NCBI RefSeq assembly: GCF_000959445.1
Contig: NZ_CP009630.1
Span: 1,674,001 to 1,738,000, forward strand
DNA from: Burkholderia vietnamiensis LMG 10929
GTDB lineage: Bacteria; Pseudomonadota; Gammaproteobacteria; Burkholderiales; Burkholderiaceae
Reading direction: 5' to 3'
Length of the DNA: 64,000 nucleotides
Shown: piece by piece, positions 44,440 to 53,762 of the stretch
Numbering within the stretch: the stretch's first letter is position 1
Layout: each line of letters opens with the position of its first letter
The notes under the pieces: model-generated
Seen by the model: only the letters and a program-made list of their open reading frames with translations
The model's database searches: none
Told to the model about the DNA's origin: nothing
Program-made: the position numbers and the translations under genes

Positions 44440-45321
44440 TTACAGCCCGAGCGCCGACAGGTCCAGCTTGCCGTCCTTCACCGGCGGACACCAGAAGTAC
44501 GCGCCCGTCAGCGGCTGCGTGAAGCGGAACAGGCCGTCGACGATGCCATCGTCCGCGCCGCACATCCGGCGCATCTGCACGTCGAACGCGCGCAACGAAC
44601 AGCCGAACGCAACGAAGTAGAGCCCGGCGCGCCGCGCATCCGCCCACGGCGACGAGCGGCGCAACATGAACGCTTCCGGTTCGAAGCTCTCCTGCGCGGT
44701 GCGCTTCACGTGCGCAAACGCGGGCGCGTCGTCGATCTCCTCGTTGTCCGAGCGGCGGCGGCCGACGATGTGATCCATGTCGCCCGACGCGATGCGCTCC
44801 ATCCGGTCGAAGTCGTGCAGCCATTGCTGAACCGCGACGAAGCTCGAGCCGTCCAGGCCCGCGCCCTGCCCGGCCACGACGGCCGCGGCCAGCGCGTCGT
44901 CGCCGGTCGGATTCTCGGTGCCGTCCTCATATCCCGACAGGTCGCGATCGCCCGAATAGCGGAAGCCGTCGACCACGTCCTGCAGCGCGAAGGCCGGCGC
45001 GAGCGCACGCTCGATCGCGCGCGTGCGCAGCACCAGCTCGCCGCGATCGTCGCCGCGCAGCCACACCCACACGTCGGCGGGCGTGACGGGCAGCGTGCGG
45101 TCGTTCACCGCGAACGCCGGATATTCGGTCAGGCCCGGCACCGGGCGCCCGAGATGCGCGGCCAGCGCATGGCCGAAGCCGGCGACCGCGCCGCGTCCGT
45201 CGACGAGCTCGCGCAATGCCCGCAGCGCCGCCGCGACATTGACGTTGCTGGAAATCGTGAAAGTGAGGTATCGGGCCGCCGCATCGATCGGAGCCAGAAT
45301 GCCTTGCTGAACGTCGCTCAT
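44440..45321 (-). CDS. Dyp-type heme peroxidase
   Basis: A 293-residue dye-decolorising peroxidase of the shorter bacterial (YfeX-like) class. The diagnostic GxxDG motif is present as GYEDGTENP, providing the distal Asp, and the proximal heme His is probably that of FAHVKRT. No Tat signal is present, so the enzyme is cytoplasmic or encapsulated. It oxidises dyes and porphyrins with H2O2. GAGGAAACG precedes ATG 45321. It is divergent from the ABC exporter and its leader. Confidence 0.93.
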   Translation of the reverse strand: MSDVQQGILAPIDAAARYLTFTISSNVNVAAALRALRELVDGRGAVAGFGHALAAHLGRPVPGLTEYPAFAVNDRTLPVTPADVWVWLRGDDRGELVLRTRAIERALAPAFALQDVVDGFRYSGDRDLSGYEDGTENPTGDDALAAAVVAGQGAGLDGSSFVAVQQWLHDFDRMERIASGDMDHIVGRRRSDNEEIDDAPAFAHVKRTAQESFEPEAFMLRRSSPWADARRAGLYFVAFGCSLRAFDVQMRRMCGADDGIVDGLFRFTQPLTGAYFWCPPVKDGKLDLSALGL

Positions 45322-45526
45322 CGTTTCCTCAGGAATGTATCGGGGTGAATCGGCCGGGCCGCAGCAGCCGGCGCAACCGCAAAGTTTAATCGATGCGGCC
45401 CCGCGCTCCGCGCAGCGCAGCACAGCGCCGCGCACGAAACGGGGCCGATACGTACCGAAACGTATCGAAGCCTCCGACGCGCCGCATGCCGCGCGTATCG
45501 ACGCCGCAACGCGCATTCGTCAGACA

Positions 45527-45556
45527 TTGCGGCGAGCCGAACACTGCTGCTAGAAT
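45527..45556 (+). promoter_or_regulatory. Putative sigma-70 promoter for the leader and ABC exporter
   Basis: TTGCGG (45527-45532) and TAGAAT (45551-45556) are 18 bases apart. Transcription would start near 45563, giving a leader of about 280 bases before the ABC gene and about 57 before the small ORF at 45620. It is the best-looking promoter in this intergenic region. Confidence 0.5.
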
Positions 45557-45619
45557 CGATCCACGCTTTTTCGGCGTCCTTTTTTCTTCATTTCAACCGT
45601 TCGCTACAGGGAGGTGCAG

Positions 45620-45670
45620 ATGTCACGAATGCCAGCAGCCTTCCCGAACGTGGTCTCGCGACGCCGCTGA
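45620..45670 (+). CDS. Possible 16-residue leader peptide
   Basis: A short frame, MSRMPAAFPNVVSRRR, with a near-ideal ribosome-binding site GGGAGG (45609-45614) five to six bases before its ATG. That site is much stronger than the one before the ABC gene itself. It ends in three Arg codons. A hairpin with a T-run lies about 60 bases downstream, so the unit resembles a translated leader with attenuation. There is no homology evidence; it could also be a chance ORF. Confidence 0.35.
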   Translation: MSRMPAAFPNVVSRRR

Positions 45671-45730
45671 TCCTGCGCGTCGCACGCGCCGGCTTCCGGG
45701 TCCGCTCACCCGCCGGTCCGCGCATTTTCC

Positions 45731-45787
45731 CGACAGCCCGTTGTTCGTTTCATCCGCGCCGTGCGCGCGGGTCGGCTGTCGCGTTTT
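45731..45787 (+). promoter_or_regulatory. Leader hairpin with T-run upstream of the ABC exporter
   Basis: CGACAGCC (45731-45738) pairs with GGCTGTCG (45774-45781), enclosing a 35-base GC-rich loop, and is followed at once by CGTTTT (45782-45787). It could be a leader terminator or attenuator 54 bases before the ABC start. The large loop makes it weaker than the other terminators in the window. Confidence 0.35.
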
Positions 45788-45840
45788 CGACGTTCTCCGA
45801 ACCGGAAAGTCCCGACGCGCGACGCGCCGGGCAACGATAC

Positions 45841-47703
45841 ATGACCAGAAAAACCACCCATTCGGGCGGCCACGCATTCCGGGCCGTCTTCGGCTTCACG
45901 TTCCGCTACTGGCGCCGGCAGCCGGTACGCATCGCCGCGATCGCGGCGCTGGCGCTGCTCGGCGCGCTCGCCGACGTCCTCACGCCGCTGTTCGCCGGCC
46001 GCCTCGTCGATGCACTGTCGAGCGGCATGACCGAGCGCACCGCCGCATGGCGTTCGGCCATCACGGCGTTCGGCACGCTGGCCGGCCTTGGCATCGGCGC
46101 GACGCTGCTGCGCCAAGGCGTCTACCTGAACATCATCACGCTGACGCTGAAAATGATGAGCGAGATCGCCGCCGCGTCGTTCCATCGCGTGCAGCGCTTC
46201 TCCACCGACTGGCACGCGAACAGCTTCGCCGGCTCGACCGTGCGCAAGATCACGCGCGGGATCTGGGCGCTCGACCTGCTGAACGACACCGTGCTGATCG
46301 CGCTGCTGCCGTCGGTGATGATGCTGGCCGGCGCAACCGTGCTGCTCGGCACGCACTGGCCGGTGATGGGCTTCGTCGTCGGCGCGGGTTCGCTGCTGTA
46401 TATCGCGGTGACGGTGGCCGTGTCGCTCGGGATCGTCGCGCCGGCCGCGCGGCTCGGCAACATGTGGGACACGCGCATGGGCGGCGCGCTCGCGGACGCG
46501 ATCAGCTGCAACACCGTCGTCAAGGCGTTCGGCGCGGAAACGCGCGAGGAAGCACGCCTCGCGCGCGTGATCGGCAAGTGGCGGCAGCGCACGCGCCGCA
46601 CGTGGGTGCGCGGCACGCTCAACGGCGGGCTGCAAGGCGCGATGCTGGTCGCGATGCAGGCGGCGATGATCGGCGTCGCGCTGCGGCTGTGGGCGAACGA
46701 CGAGGCGAGCGTCGGCGACATCGCGTTCTCGCTGACGATGTTCTTCATGCTGCAGGGCTATCTGCGCGACGTCGGCATGCACATCCGCAACCTGCAGCGC
46801 TCGGTCAACGACATGGAAGAACTCGTCGCGCTCGAGCGCCAGCCGCTCGGCATCGAGGATCGCCCCGGCGCGCCCGCGATCCGCATCACGCGCGGCGAGA
46901 TTCGCTTCGAGCACGTGACGTTCCGCTACGGCAACCATCCGGTGTCGCTCTACGACGACTTCTCGATGCGCATCGCGCCCGGCGAGCGCGTGGGGCTCGT
47001 CGGCCATTCGGGCTCGGGCAAGACGACGTTCATCAAGCTGATCCAGCGGCTCTACGACGTGTCGGGCGGGCGCATCACGATCGACGGGCAGGACATCGCG
47101 CAGGTGCAGCAGGAGTCGCTGCGCAGCCAGATCGCGATCGTCCAGCAGGAGCCGGTGCTGTTTCACCGCACGCTCGCGGAGAACATCGCGTATGCGCGTC
47201 CCGACGCGAGCCGCGCGGAGATCGAACGCGCCGCGCGGCTGGCCAGCGCGCACGATTTCATCGACGCGCTGCCGGACGGCTATGACACGCTCGTCGGCGA
47301 ACGCGGGATCAAGCTGTCGGGCGGCGAACGGCAGCGCGTCGCGATCGCGCGGGCCTTCCTCGCCGATGCGCCGGTCCTGATCCTCGACGAAGCGACGTCG
47401 AGCCTCGACAGCGAAAGCGAAGTGCTGATCCAGCAGGCGATGGAGCGCTTGATGGTGGGGCGCACGACGCTCGTGGTCGCGCACCGGCTGTCGACAGTCC
47501 GCGCGCTCGACCGGCTGCTCGTGCTCGAGCGCGGCAAGGTGATCGAGGAAGGCGACCACGATACGCTGATCCGTATCCACGGCGGCGTCTATCGCCGGCT
47601 GTTCGAGCGGCAGGCGCTGGAGCTCGCGAAGGGCCTGATCGATGCGCCGCCGCGCACGCTCGGCGACGGCGCCGAGTCGCCGGAGCACCGGGCGGCCGTG
47701 TAA
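45841..47703 (+). CDS. ABC exporter half-transporter (permease-ATPase fusion)
   Basis: A 620-residue type IV ABC exporter. Residues 1-330 hold six TM helices; residues 350-600 are the ATPase with Walker A GHSGSGKTT (388-396), signature LSGGE (492-496), Walker B LILDE ending at residues 517-518 and the H-loop in VVAHRLST. It must dimerise to function. The sequence is of the lipid/peptide/drug exporter type; the substrate is unknown. ATG 45841 has a poor ribosome site, which together with the upstream leader hints at translational or attenuation control. Confidence 0.92.
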   Translation: MTRKTTHSGGHAFRAVFGFTFRYWRRQPVRIAAIAALALLGALADVLTPLFAGRLVDALSSGMTERTAAWRSAITAFGTLAGLGIGATLLRQGVYLNIITLTLKMMSEIAAASFHRVQRFSTDWHANSFAGSTVRKITRGIWALDLLNDTVLIALLPSVMMLAGATVLLGTHWPVMGFVVGAGSLLYIAVTVAVSLGIVAPAARLGNMWDTRMGGALADAISCNTVVKAFGAETREEARLARVIGKWRQRTRRTWVRGTLNGGLQGAMLVAMQAAMIGVALRLWANDEASVGDIAFSLTMFFMLQGYLRDVGMHIRNLQRSVNDMEELVALERQPLGIEDRPGAPAIRITRGEIRFEHVTFRYGNHPVSLYDDFSMRIAPGERVGLVGHSGSGKTTFIKLIQRLYDVSGGRITIDGQDIAQVQQESLRSQIAIVQQEPVLFHRTLAENIAYARPDASRAEIERAARLASAHDFIDALPDGYDTLVGERGIKLSGGERQRVAIARAFLADAPVLILDEATSSLDSESEVLIQQAMERLMVGRTTLVVAHRLSTVRALDRLLVLERGKVIEEGDHDTLIRIHGGVYRRLFERQALELAKGLIDAPPRTLGDGAESPEHRAAV

Positions 47704-47840
47704 CGCGGGCAGGCCGGTCAGCGGCCCGACGGCGCGGCGGCGGTCCGCGCGCGCGGGCCGCGCCGCCGACCCTGCTCGCGATGCGGGTTCCCGCGATCAC
47801 TTATCATACGGACCAGGCAATTCGCGACGAAAGGCAGATC

Positions 47841-48554
47841 ATGTTTACAGGCATTGTTCAGGGTGTTGGCGTCATCAAGGCCATCGAGGACCACGGCGAG
47901 CTGAGGACGTTCAGCATCGAATTCCCGGAACGCTTCACCGCCGACATCGAGATCGGCGCCAGCGTGTCGGTCGACGGGGTGTGCCTGACGGTGACGACGA
48001 TCCATTCGCCGACGCTGATCGACTTCGACGTGATGCTGCCGAGCCTGCGGATCACCACGCTGGCCGAGCTGGCGACCGGCGCGCGCGTGAACGTCGAGCG
48101 GGCCGCGAAGGACGGCGCGGAAATCGGCGGGCATCCGCTGTCCGGCCACGTCGACTTCACGGGCACGGTCCTGCACATCGCGGCGTCCGAACACAACCGG
48201 ATGATCCGCATCGGCGTGCCGGCCGAGTTCAAGCGCTACGTGTTCGCGAAGGGCTATATCGCGATCAACGGCTGCAGCCTGACCGTGGCCGACGTCGACC
48301 GCGCCGCAGGCTGGTTCGAAGTGTGGCTGATTCCCGAAACGCGCCGCGCGACCACCTTCGATGCGAAGGGCGTCGGCGCCAAGGTCAACATCGAGATCGA
48401 GCGCAGCACCCAGGTCGTGGTGGACACGATCCGCGAATCGGTCCAGGAGACGCTCGGCGAGCTGACCGGCATCGTCACGACGCTGCTGGCCGACAAGGGC
48501 GTCGATATCGAGGAACTGCTCGCGCGCAACGTCGCGAAGCTGCCGAAGCCGTAA
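47841..48554 (+). CDS. ribE: Riboflavin synthase alpha chain
   Basis: A 237-residue enzyme made of two lumazine-binding barrels, closest in wording to E. coli RibC: MFTGIVQGVGV at the N-terminus, VSVDGVCLTVT, GGHPLSGHVDFTG with the active-site His, then the second barrel FAKGYIAINGCSLTV and LIPETRRATTF. It dismutates 6,7-dimethyl-8-ribityllumazine to riboflavin. In the first barrel the usual ETLR reads PSLR, and the protein is about 25 residues longer at the C-terminus than E. coli RibC. No FMN riboswitch was recognised in the short upstream region. It is isolated from other rib genes, so it may be a second copy. Confidence 0.88.
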   Translation: MFTGIVQGVGVIKAIEDHGELRTFSIEFPERFTADIEIGASVSVDGVCLTVTTIHSPTLIDFDVMLPSLRITTLAELATGARVNVERAAKDGAEIGGHPLSGHVDFTGTVLHIAASEHNRMIRIGVPAEFKRYVFAKGYIAINGCSLTVADVDRAAGWFEVWLIPETRRATTFDAKGVGAKVNIEIERSTQVVVDTIRESVQETLGELTGIVTTLLADKGVDIEELLARNVAKLPKP

Positions 48555-48631
48555 CGCGCGCGGCCGCCCCGGCGAGCGTCGGCGGCGGCATCGCGTCGAC
48601 ACCTGACGGCCGGCCGCCCGCCGCGCCGACG

Positions 48632-49873
48632 TCAGTCGATCTCGACCTGCGCGCCCTTGCCCACCGCGATGCGCTGCGCGCGGTAAATGCCCGCGTGTCC
48701 CGAGAACAGATACGCGACCACGCACGCGACGATCGCATACACGCCGAGATCCGCGCCGAACAGCTCGATCGCCATGATGGTCGACGCGATCGGCGTGTTG
48801 GCCGCGCCGGCGAACACCGCGACGAAGCCGAGCCCCGCGAGCACCGGCACCGGCAGCGCGAGCACCTGGCCGAGCGCGTTGCCGAGCGTCGCGCCGATGT
48901 AGAACAGCGGCGTCACTTCGCCGCCCTTGAACCCGGACGCGAGCGTCACCACGGTGAACGCGAACTTGCCCGCGAAATCGTACGCCGGCAGCGGCCCGTG
49001 GAACGCGGCCTCGATCGTCGGAATCCCGAGGCCCAGGTATTGCGGCACGTTCAGCACGGTGGCCGCGACGGCCACCATCGCGCCGCCGAGCACCGGCTGC
49101 AGCGGCGCGTAGCGCACCACGCGCCGGAACCAGGCGGTCAGCGCATGCGTCGCGAACGCGAACAGCCGGCCGACCACGCCGAACGCGACGCCGGCGACGA
49201 CCGTCGCGGCCAGCCCGGTCGCCGACACCGCCGGCACCGACGCGATCGCATAGACGGTGTGATGCACGCCCCACGCGCGGCACACGACGTCGGCGACGAT
49301 CGACGACGCGACGCAGGTCAGCAGCGCGTCGTAGCGCAGCCGGCCGATCGCCAGCACCTCGAGCCCGAACACCGCGCCGGCCAGCGGCGTGCCGAACACC
49401 GACGAGAAACCGGCCGCGATACCGCCCATCAGCAGCACGCGCCGATGCTCGCGGTCGAGCCGGAACAACTGCGTGACGCGGTCGGCGAGCGCGCCGCCCA
49501 TCTGCACGGCCGTGCCCTCGCGGCCGGCCGAACCGCCGAACAGATGCGTGACGACGGTCGCGGCCAGCACGAGCGGCCCCATCCGCTTCGGCACGAGCGC
49601 CTTCGGATCGTGGATTTCGTCGATCAGCAGGTTGTTGCCGCGCGCGACCGACTGGCCGAAACGGTGGTAGACCCAGCCGGTCGCGAAGCCGGCGGCCGGC
49701 AGCCCCCACAACAGCCACGGATGCGCGATGCGCGTGCCGGTCGCCCAGTCGAGCGCGATCAGGAAGAATGCGGAAGCCGTGCCGGCCAGGATGCCGAGCA
49801 GGGCCGACAGGGCGAGCCAGCGGCACACGTAGCGCACGGTCGCGAAGAAATCGGCAGAGGTCGAGAAAAACAT
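48632..49873 (-). CDS. ClC-family anion channel/transporter, possibly fluoride type
   Basis: A 413-residue ClC protein with the usual run of hydrophobic helices and no CBS domains. The filter sequences differ from Cl-/H+ exchangers: GNNLLIDE occurs where GSGIP is usual, and GREGTAVQ where GREGP is usual; GFKGGEVTPLF is the third conserved loop. Asn after Gly in the first motif and GREGT are features described for fluoride-exporting CLC-F proteins. Fluoride export is therefore likely but inferred. No fluoride riboswitch was seen in the 278-base upstream spacer. Confidence 0.85.
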   Translation of the reverse strand: MFFSTSADFFATVRYVCRWLALSALLGILAGTASAFFLIALDWATGTRIAHPWLLWGLPAAGFATGWVYHRFGQSVARGNNLLIDEIHDPKALVPKRMGPLVLAATVVTHLFGGSAGREGTAVQMGGALADRVTQLFRLDREHRRVLLMGGIAAGFSSVFGTPLAGAVFGLEVLAIGRLRYDALLTCVASSIVADVVCRAWGVHHTVYAIASVPAVSATGLAATVVAGVAFGVVGRLFAFATHALTAWFRRVVRYAPLQPVLGGAMVAVAATVLNVPQYLGLGIPTIEAAFHGPLPAYDFAGKFAFTVVTLASGFKGGEVTPLFYIGATLGNALGQVLALPVPVLAGLGFVAVFAGAANTPIASTIMAIELFGADLGVYAIVACVVAYLFSGHAGIYRAQRIAVGKGAQVEID

Positions 49874-50088
49874 GATTTCCAGATTCGACGGAACATCAAA
49901 ACCTGGGCGGCAGAATGCCGCAATGGACGGCCTGCGACCTCCTGACGACCCAGGAACACGCAGGCATCATCAGCCGGGCTCACCGGCGGTTGAGGGCCGA
50001 CTCGCGCGCGCAACGCGCCGTGATCGACCGCAGGGAGGCATGCCATCTCCGCAGCCGGCGATTGTACGCGATGCGCGACGCGGCCGCC

Positions 50089-50124
50089 AGCATGACCAGC
50101 AGCATGACCAGCAGCATGACCAGC
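50089..50124. repeat. 12-bp tandem repeat, three perfect copies
   Basis: AGCATGACCAGC is repeated three times between the ClC start and the wspF stop. It is intergenic and may be a simple slippage array. Confidence 0.85.
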
Positions 50125-50151
50125 AGCGCGGCCGGCCGCGCCGGCGCTCTC

Positions 50152-51171
50152 TCAGTCGGGCGAGCGGCGCATCACGCGCGAGATGAGCCGCGGCGCGATG
50201 CGCTCGAGCGGCAGGATCGCCGCAGCCGCGCCGATCGCCGCGGCGGCCTTCGGCATCCCGTACACCGCACTGGTCGCCTCGTCCTGCGCGATCGTGTAGC
50301 AGCCCTTCGCGCGCATCGCCTTCAACCCCAGCGCGCCGTCGCGCCCCATGCCCGTCAGCAGCACGCCGAGCGCGTCGCCCCGCCAGCCGTCGGCGACGCT
50401 GGTGAAGAACACGTCGATCGACGGCCGGTACGGCGTGTCGACCGGGTGCCGCGTATAGCCGAGCACGCCGCGCGGCGACAGGCTCAGGTGATCGTTGGTG
50501 GCGGCCAGCAGCACCTCGCCCGCACGCGGCACGCCGCCCTGCCGCGCGATGCGCACGGGCAGCCGCGTGTGGCCGTCGAGCCACTCCGCCATGCCGACCG
50601 CGAACGCCTGATCGACGTGCTGCACGATCACCAGCGCGGCCGGGAAATCGGCCGGCAACGCGCGCAGCAGCGCGGTGAGCGCGGTCGGCCCGCCGGCGGA
50701 CGCGCCGATCGCGACGAGCGTCGGCTGGCCGCACGCCGGCATCCGCGCGCACGGCGCGAGCGGCGCCGCGCGGCTTTCGAGCAGGCGGCCGATCTGGTCG
50801 ATCTTCGCGAGCAGCGGCTGCGGCGCGGCGTCCGACGGCAGGCCGAGCGCGAGCGTCGGCGTGTCGACCGCATCGAGGGCGCCCGCACCCATCGCCTCGT
50901 AGACCGACGACGTGTTCGCGCTGACGTCCGCGGTCACGATCAGGATCGCGCACGGCGCACGCGCCATGATCTGCCGCGTCGCGGCGACGCCGTCGAGCTT
51001 CGGCATCACGAGATCCATCAGCACGAGATCGGGCGGCTGCGCGATGCAGAAGTCCACCGCTTCGTCGCCGTCGGTCGCGACCCACAGCACGCGATGTTCG
51101 GTGCGCGAGGCGATCACCCGGCGCAGCGCCTCGACGGCCAGCGGCAGATCGTTGACGATGCCGATGTTCAT
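50152..51171 (-). CDS. wspF: WspF, CheB-type methylesterase
   Basis: A 339-residue CheB: an N-terminal receiver with phospho-acceptor Asp53 (LMDLVMP) and a C-terminal methylesterase with catalytic Ser in GASAGGPTAL, His in VQHVDQ and Asp in TGMGRDG. It removes methyl groups from the WspA receptor and so resets signalling; loss of WspF locks the Wsp pathway on in other bacteria. It is last in the operon and its ATG overlaps the wspE stop as ATGA. Confidence 0.93.
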   Translation of the reverse strand: MNIGIVNDLPLAVEALRRVIASRTEHRVLWVATDGDEAVDFCIAQPPDLVLMDLVMPKLDGVAATRQIMARAPCAILIVTADVSANTSSVYEAMGAGALDAVDTPTLALGLPSDAAPQPLLAKIDQIGRLLESRAAPLAPCARMPACGQPTLVAIGASAGGPTALTALLRALPADFPAALVIVQHVDQAFAVGMAEWLDGHTRLPVRIARQGGVPRAGEVLLAATNDHLSLSPRGVLGYTRHPVDTPYRPSIDVFFTSVADGWRGDALGVLLTGMGRDGALGLKAMRAKGCYTIAQDEATSAVYGMPKAAAAIGAAAAILPLERIAPRLISRVMRRSPD

Positions 51172-53762
51172 CCGCGCGCGTCTCCGATCAGGTCGTGCAC
51201 CGCGTCGAGCAGCGCCTCGTCGTGGAAGCTGCTCTTGGCAAGGTAGTAGTCGGCGCCGGCGTCGAGCCCGCGCCGGCGATCCTCGTCGCGATCCTTGTAC
51301 GAGACGATCATCACGGGCACGCGCTTGAGCGCCGGGTCGCCCTTGATCAGCATGACGAGCTCGATGCCGTCCATGCGCGGCATGTCGACGTCGGTGACGA
51401 CGAGGTCGAACGCGTCGCTGCGCACCGCGTTCCAGCCGTCCATCCCGTCCACCGCGACGGTCACGTCGTAGCCGCGCTTCTCGAGCAGCTTGCGCTCGAG
51501 CTCGCGCACCGTCAGCGAATCGTCGACGACGAGCACGCGACGCCGCCGCTCGCCGAGCGCGCGCTGCGGATCGCGCGACAGCGTCGCGAGCTGGCCGCCG
51601 CGCACGAGCTTGTCGACCGAGCGGATCAAATCCTCGACGTCGACGATCAGCACCGGGTCGCCGTTCTCGAGCAGCGCGCCGGCCGCGATGTTCTGGATCT
51701 TGTGCAGGCGGCTGTCGAGCGGCTGCACGACCAGCATCCGTTCGCCGAGGAAGCGGTCGACCGCGACGCCGTACAGCTCGGGCTCGCCGCCGACCACCAC
51801 GACCGCCGTAGTCGCCCGCGCGGCGTCGGAGGCGCCCGCATCGAGCAGCTGATGCGCGGCGACGAGGCCCGCGCGCCGCCCGTCGAACGGAAAATGCGGC
51901 TGGCCCTCGAGCACGTCGATGTCGTCGTGCGCCAGTTCGAGCGTGCGGCGCACGTGCGCGAGCGGAAACGCATACGGCTCGCCGCCGACTTCGACGAGCA
52001 GGCTGCGGATCACCGACAGCGTGAGCGGCAGCTGCAGCACGAAGCGCATGCCGACGCCCGGTTCGTTGAAGATCCGCACGGCGCCGCGCACGCCGCGCAC
52101 CATCTCCTGCACCGCGTCGAGGCCGACGCCGCGGCCGGACACGTCCGTCACCGCGTCGCGCATCGAGAAGCCGGGCAGCAGCAGGAATTCGAGCAGCTCG
52201 GCGTCGGACAGCCGCGCGGCCGTCTCGTCGTCGGTGAGGCGCTGGCGCACGACGGCCGCGCGCAGCGCGTCGAGGTCGACGCCCGGCCCGTCGTCGATCA
52301 CGCTGACGAGCAGCGAGCCGGCGCTGTGCCGCGCCTCGAGCGTCACGCGCGCGTCGGCCGGCTTGCCGCGCGCGCGGCGCACGTCGGGCGGCTCGACGCC
52401 GTGGTCGATCGCGTTGCGCAGCAGGTGGCCGAGCGGCGCGTCGAGCAGATCGAGGATGTCGCGGTCGACCTGCGTGCCCTCGCCGACGATCGAGAAGCGT
52501 ACCTGCTTGCCGAGCGAGCGCGCGAGGTCGCGCACGATGCGCGGATACGCGCGCGTCGCATCGCCGAACGGCCGCATCCGGCATTGCAGCGCCTCGTCGT
52601 ACAGCTGCTCGGCGATGTGCGTGCTGCGCCGCTCGAAGCGGTCGAATTCGTCCATGCGCTCGGCGAGCGCGCGCTGCAGATCGTTCAGCATGTGACGCAC
52701 TTCGTTCATCGACGCGAGCGCGCCCGCGTCGAGATCGTCGGCGAAGCGTTCGTACAGCAGATCGAGCGAGCGGGCCGCGTCGCGTTGCGCGCGCTTCACG
52801 CGCAGCATCGATTCGGCGAACGGCTTGAGCCAGCGCGATTCGACGAGCGACTCGCCGGACAGGCTCAGCAGCCGGTTCAGCGTATCGGCGCGGACGCGGC
52901 GCATTGCGGCGGTGGCGGTGGCAGCCGCCTGGGCGGCGTGTGGGGGATCGGTCGCGGGCGGTGGCGTTGCGTGCGGCGCAGCTGCGTACGGTGGCGTTGC
53001 GTACGGCTGCTCGGCGTGCGGCTGCATTGCATGCGCCGGAGTTGCGTACGGCTGCGTTGCATGCGGCGCCGCTTCGTACGGTGGCGTTGCGTTCAGCTGC
53101 GCGGCGTGCGGCTGCGTTGAGTGTGGCGCCGCTGCATACGGTGGCATTGCGTACGGCTGCTCGGCGTGCAGCGGCGTTGCACGCGCCGGAGTTGCGTACG
53201 GCTGCGCTACGTATGGCTGCGCTGCATGGGGCGGCGTCGCCGCGCCAGCGTCCACTGGTTCGTTCACCGCGCCGTCATACCCGCGCTGCGGCGCGGCTGA
53301 CGTCGGCGCTGACACCGGTGCCGAAGCCGATGCCGATGCGGGTACGTCCGCCGCCACCGGCACCGCCTGCGCGGCATCGGCACTCGTCAGCGCCAGCGCG
53401 AACGCGTCGATCTCGGCGGCCGACACGGGCGGCGCGTCCGGATCGGCGACGCGCAGCAGCAGGTCGACGCCGGCGAGCAGCACGTCGACGTGCGCCGCAC
53501 TCAGCGCGATCGCGCCGGCCTGCGCGGCGACGAAGCATTCCTCCATCCGCCCGGCGATATCGACGCCAGGCGGCACGCCGACGATGCGCGCGGCGCCCTT
53601 CAGCGAATGCGCGGCGCGCATGCATGCGTCGAGCGCGGCGGCGTCGGGTTCGCGCGCTTCCAGCACGAGCAGACGCTCGGACAGCGCCTGCGTCTGCGTG
53701 CGCGTCTCCTCGCGATAGAGTTCGAGCAACGACAGATGGCTCAGATCGTCATCGCCGCTCAT
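51168..53762 (-). CDS. wspE: WspE, CheA-type hybrid histidine kinase with receiver
   Basis: An 864-residue kinase. The HPt domain has phospho-His52 in AAHSLKGAAR; a very Pro/Ala/His/Tyr-rich linker spans about residues 150-285; next come the dimerisation and ATPase domains (LLRNAIDHGVE as N-box, IDDGPGVD, SGRGVGLDAVQEMV), a CheW-like domain, and a C-terminal receiver with acceptor Asp791 in VTDVDMPRMDG. It phosphorylates WspF and the output regulator in response to WspA. ATG 53762 overlaps the wspD stop as ATGA. The linker is repetitive at DNA level. Confidence 0.93.
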   Translation of the reverse strand: MSGDDDLSHLSLLELYREETRTQTQALSERLLVLEAREPDAAALDACMRAAHSLKGAARIVGVPPGVDIAGRMEECFVAAQAGAIALSAAHVDVLLAGVDLLLRVADPDAPPVSAAEIDAFALALTSADAAQAVPVAADVPASASASAPVSAPTSAAPQRGYDGAVNEPVDAGAATPPHAAQPYVAQPYATPARATPLHAEQPYAMPPYAAAPHSTQPHAAQLNATPPYEAAPHATQPYATPAHAMQPHAEQPYATPPYAAAPHATPPPATDPPHAAQAAATATAAMRRVRADTLNRLLSLSGESLVESRWLKPFAESMLRVKRAQRDAARSLDLLYERFADDLDAGALASMNEVRHMLNDLQRALAERMDEFDRFERRSTHIAEQLYDEALQCRMRPFGDATRAYPRIVRDLARSLGKQVRFSIVGEGTQVDRDILDLLDAPLGHLLRNAIDHGVEPPDVRRARGKPADARVTLEARHSAGSLLVSVIDDGPGVDLDALRAAVVRQRLTDDETAARLSDAELLEFLLLPGFSMRDAVTDVSGRGVGLDAVQEMVRGVRGAVRIFNEPGVGMRFVLQLPLTLSVIRSLLVEVGGEPYAFPLAHVRRTLELAHDDIDVLEGQPHFPFDGRRAGLVAAHQLLDAGASDAARATTAVVVVGGEPELYGVAVDRFLGERMLVVQPLDSRLHKIQNIAAGALLENGDPVLIVDVEDLIRSVDKLVRGGQLATLSRDPQRALGERRRRVLVVDDSLTVRELERKLLEKRGYDVTVAVDGMDGWNAVRSDAFDLVVTDVDMPRMDGIELVMLIKGDPALKRVPVMIVSYKDRDEDRRRGLDAGADYYLAKSSFHDEALLDAVHDLIGDARG
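52940..53230. repeat. Repetitive linker-coding segment inside wspE
   Basis: The DNA consists of degenerate units coding on the minus strand for QPYATPPYAAAPHATQPHA-like peptides; TGCGTACGG, TGCATACGG and related 9-mers recur on the plus strand at irregular 24-120 base spacing. Every unit preserves the frame. It likely evolved by unequal exchange and gives an extended, flexible linker between the HPt and catalytic parts. Confidence 0.75.

Noticed and set aside
49874..50151. Fluoride riboswitch ahead of the ClC gene
   Set aside because: No sequence resembling the conserved riboswitch core could be recognised by eye.
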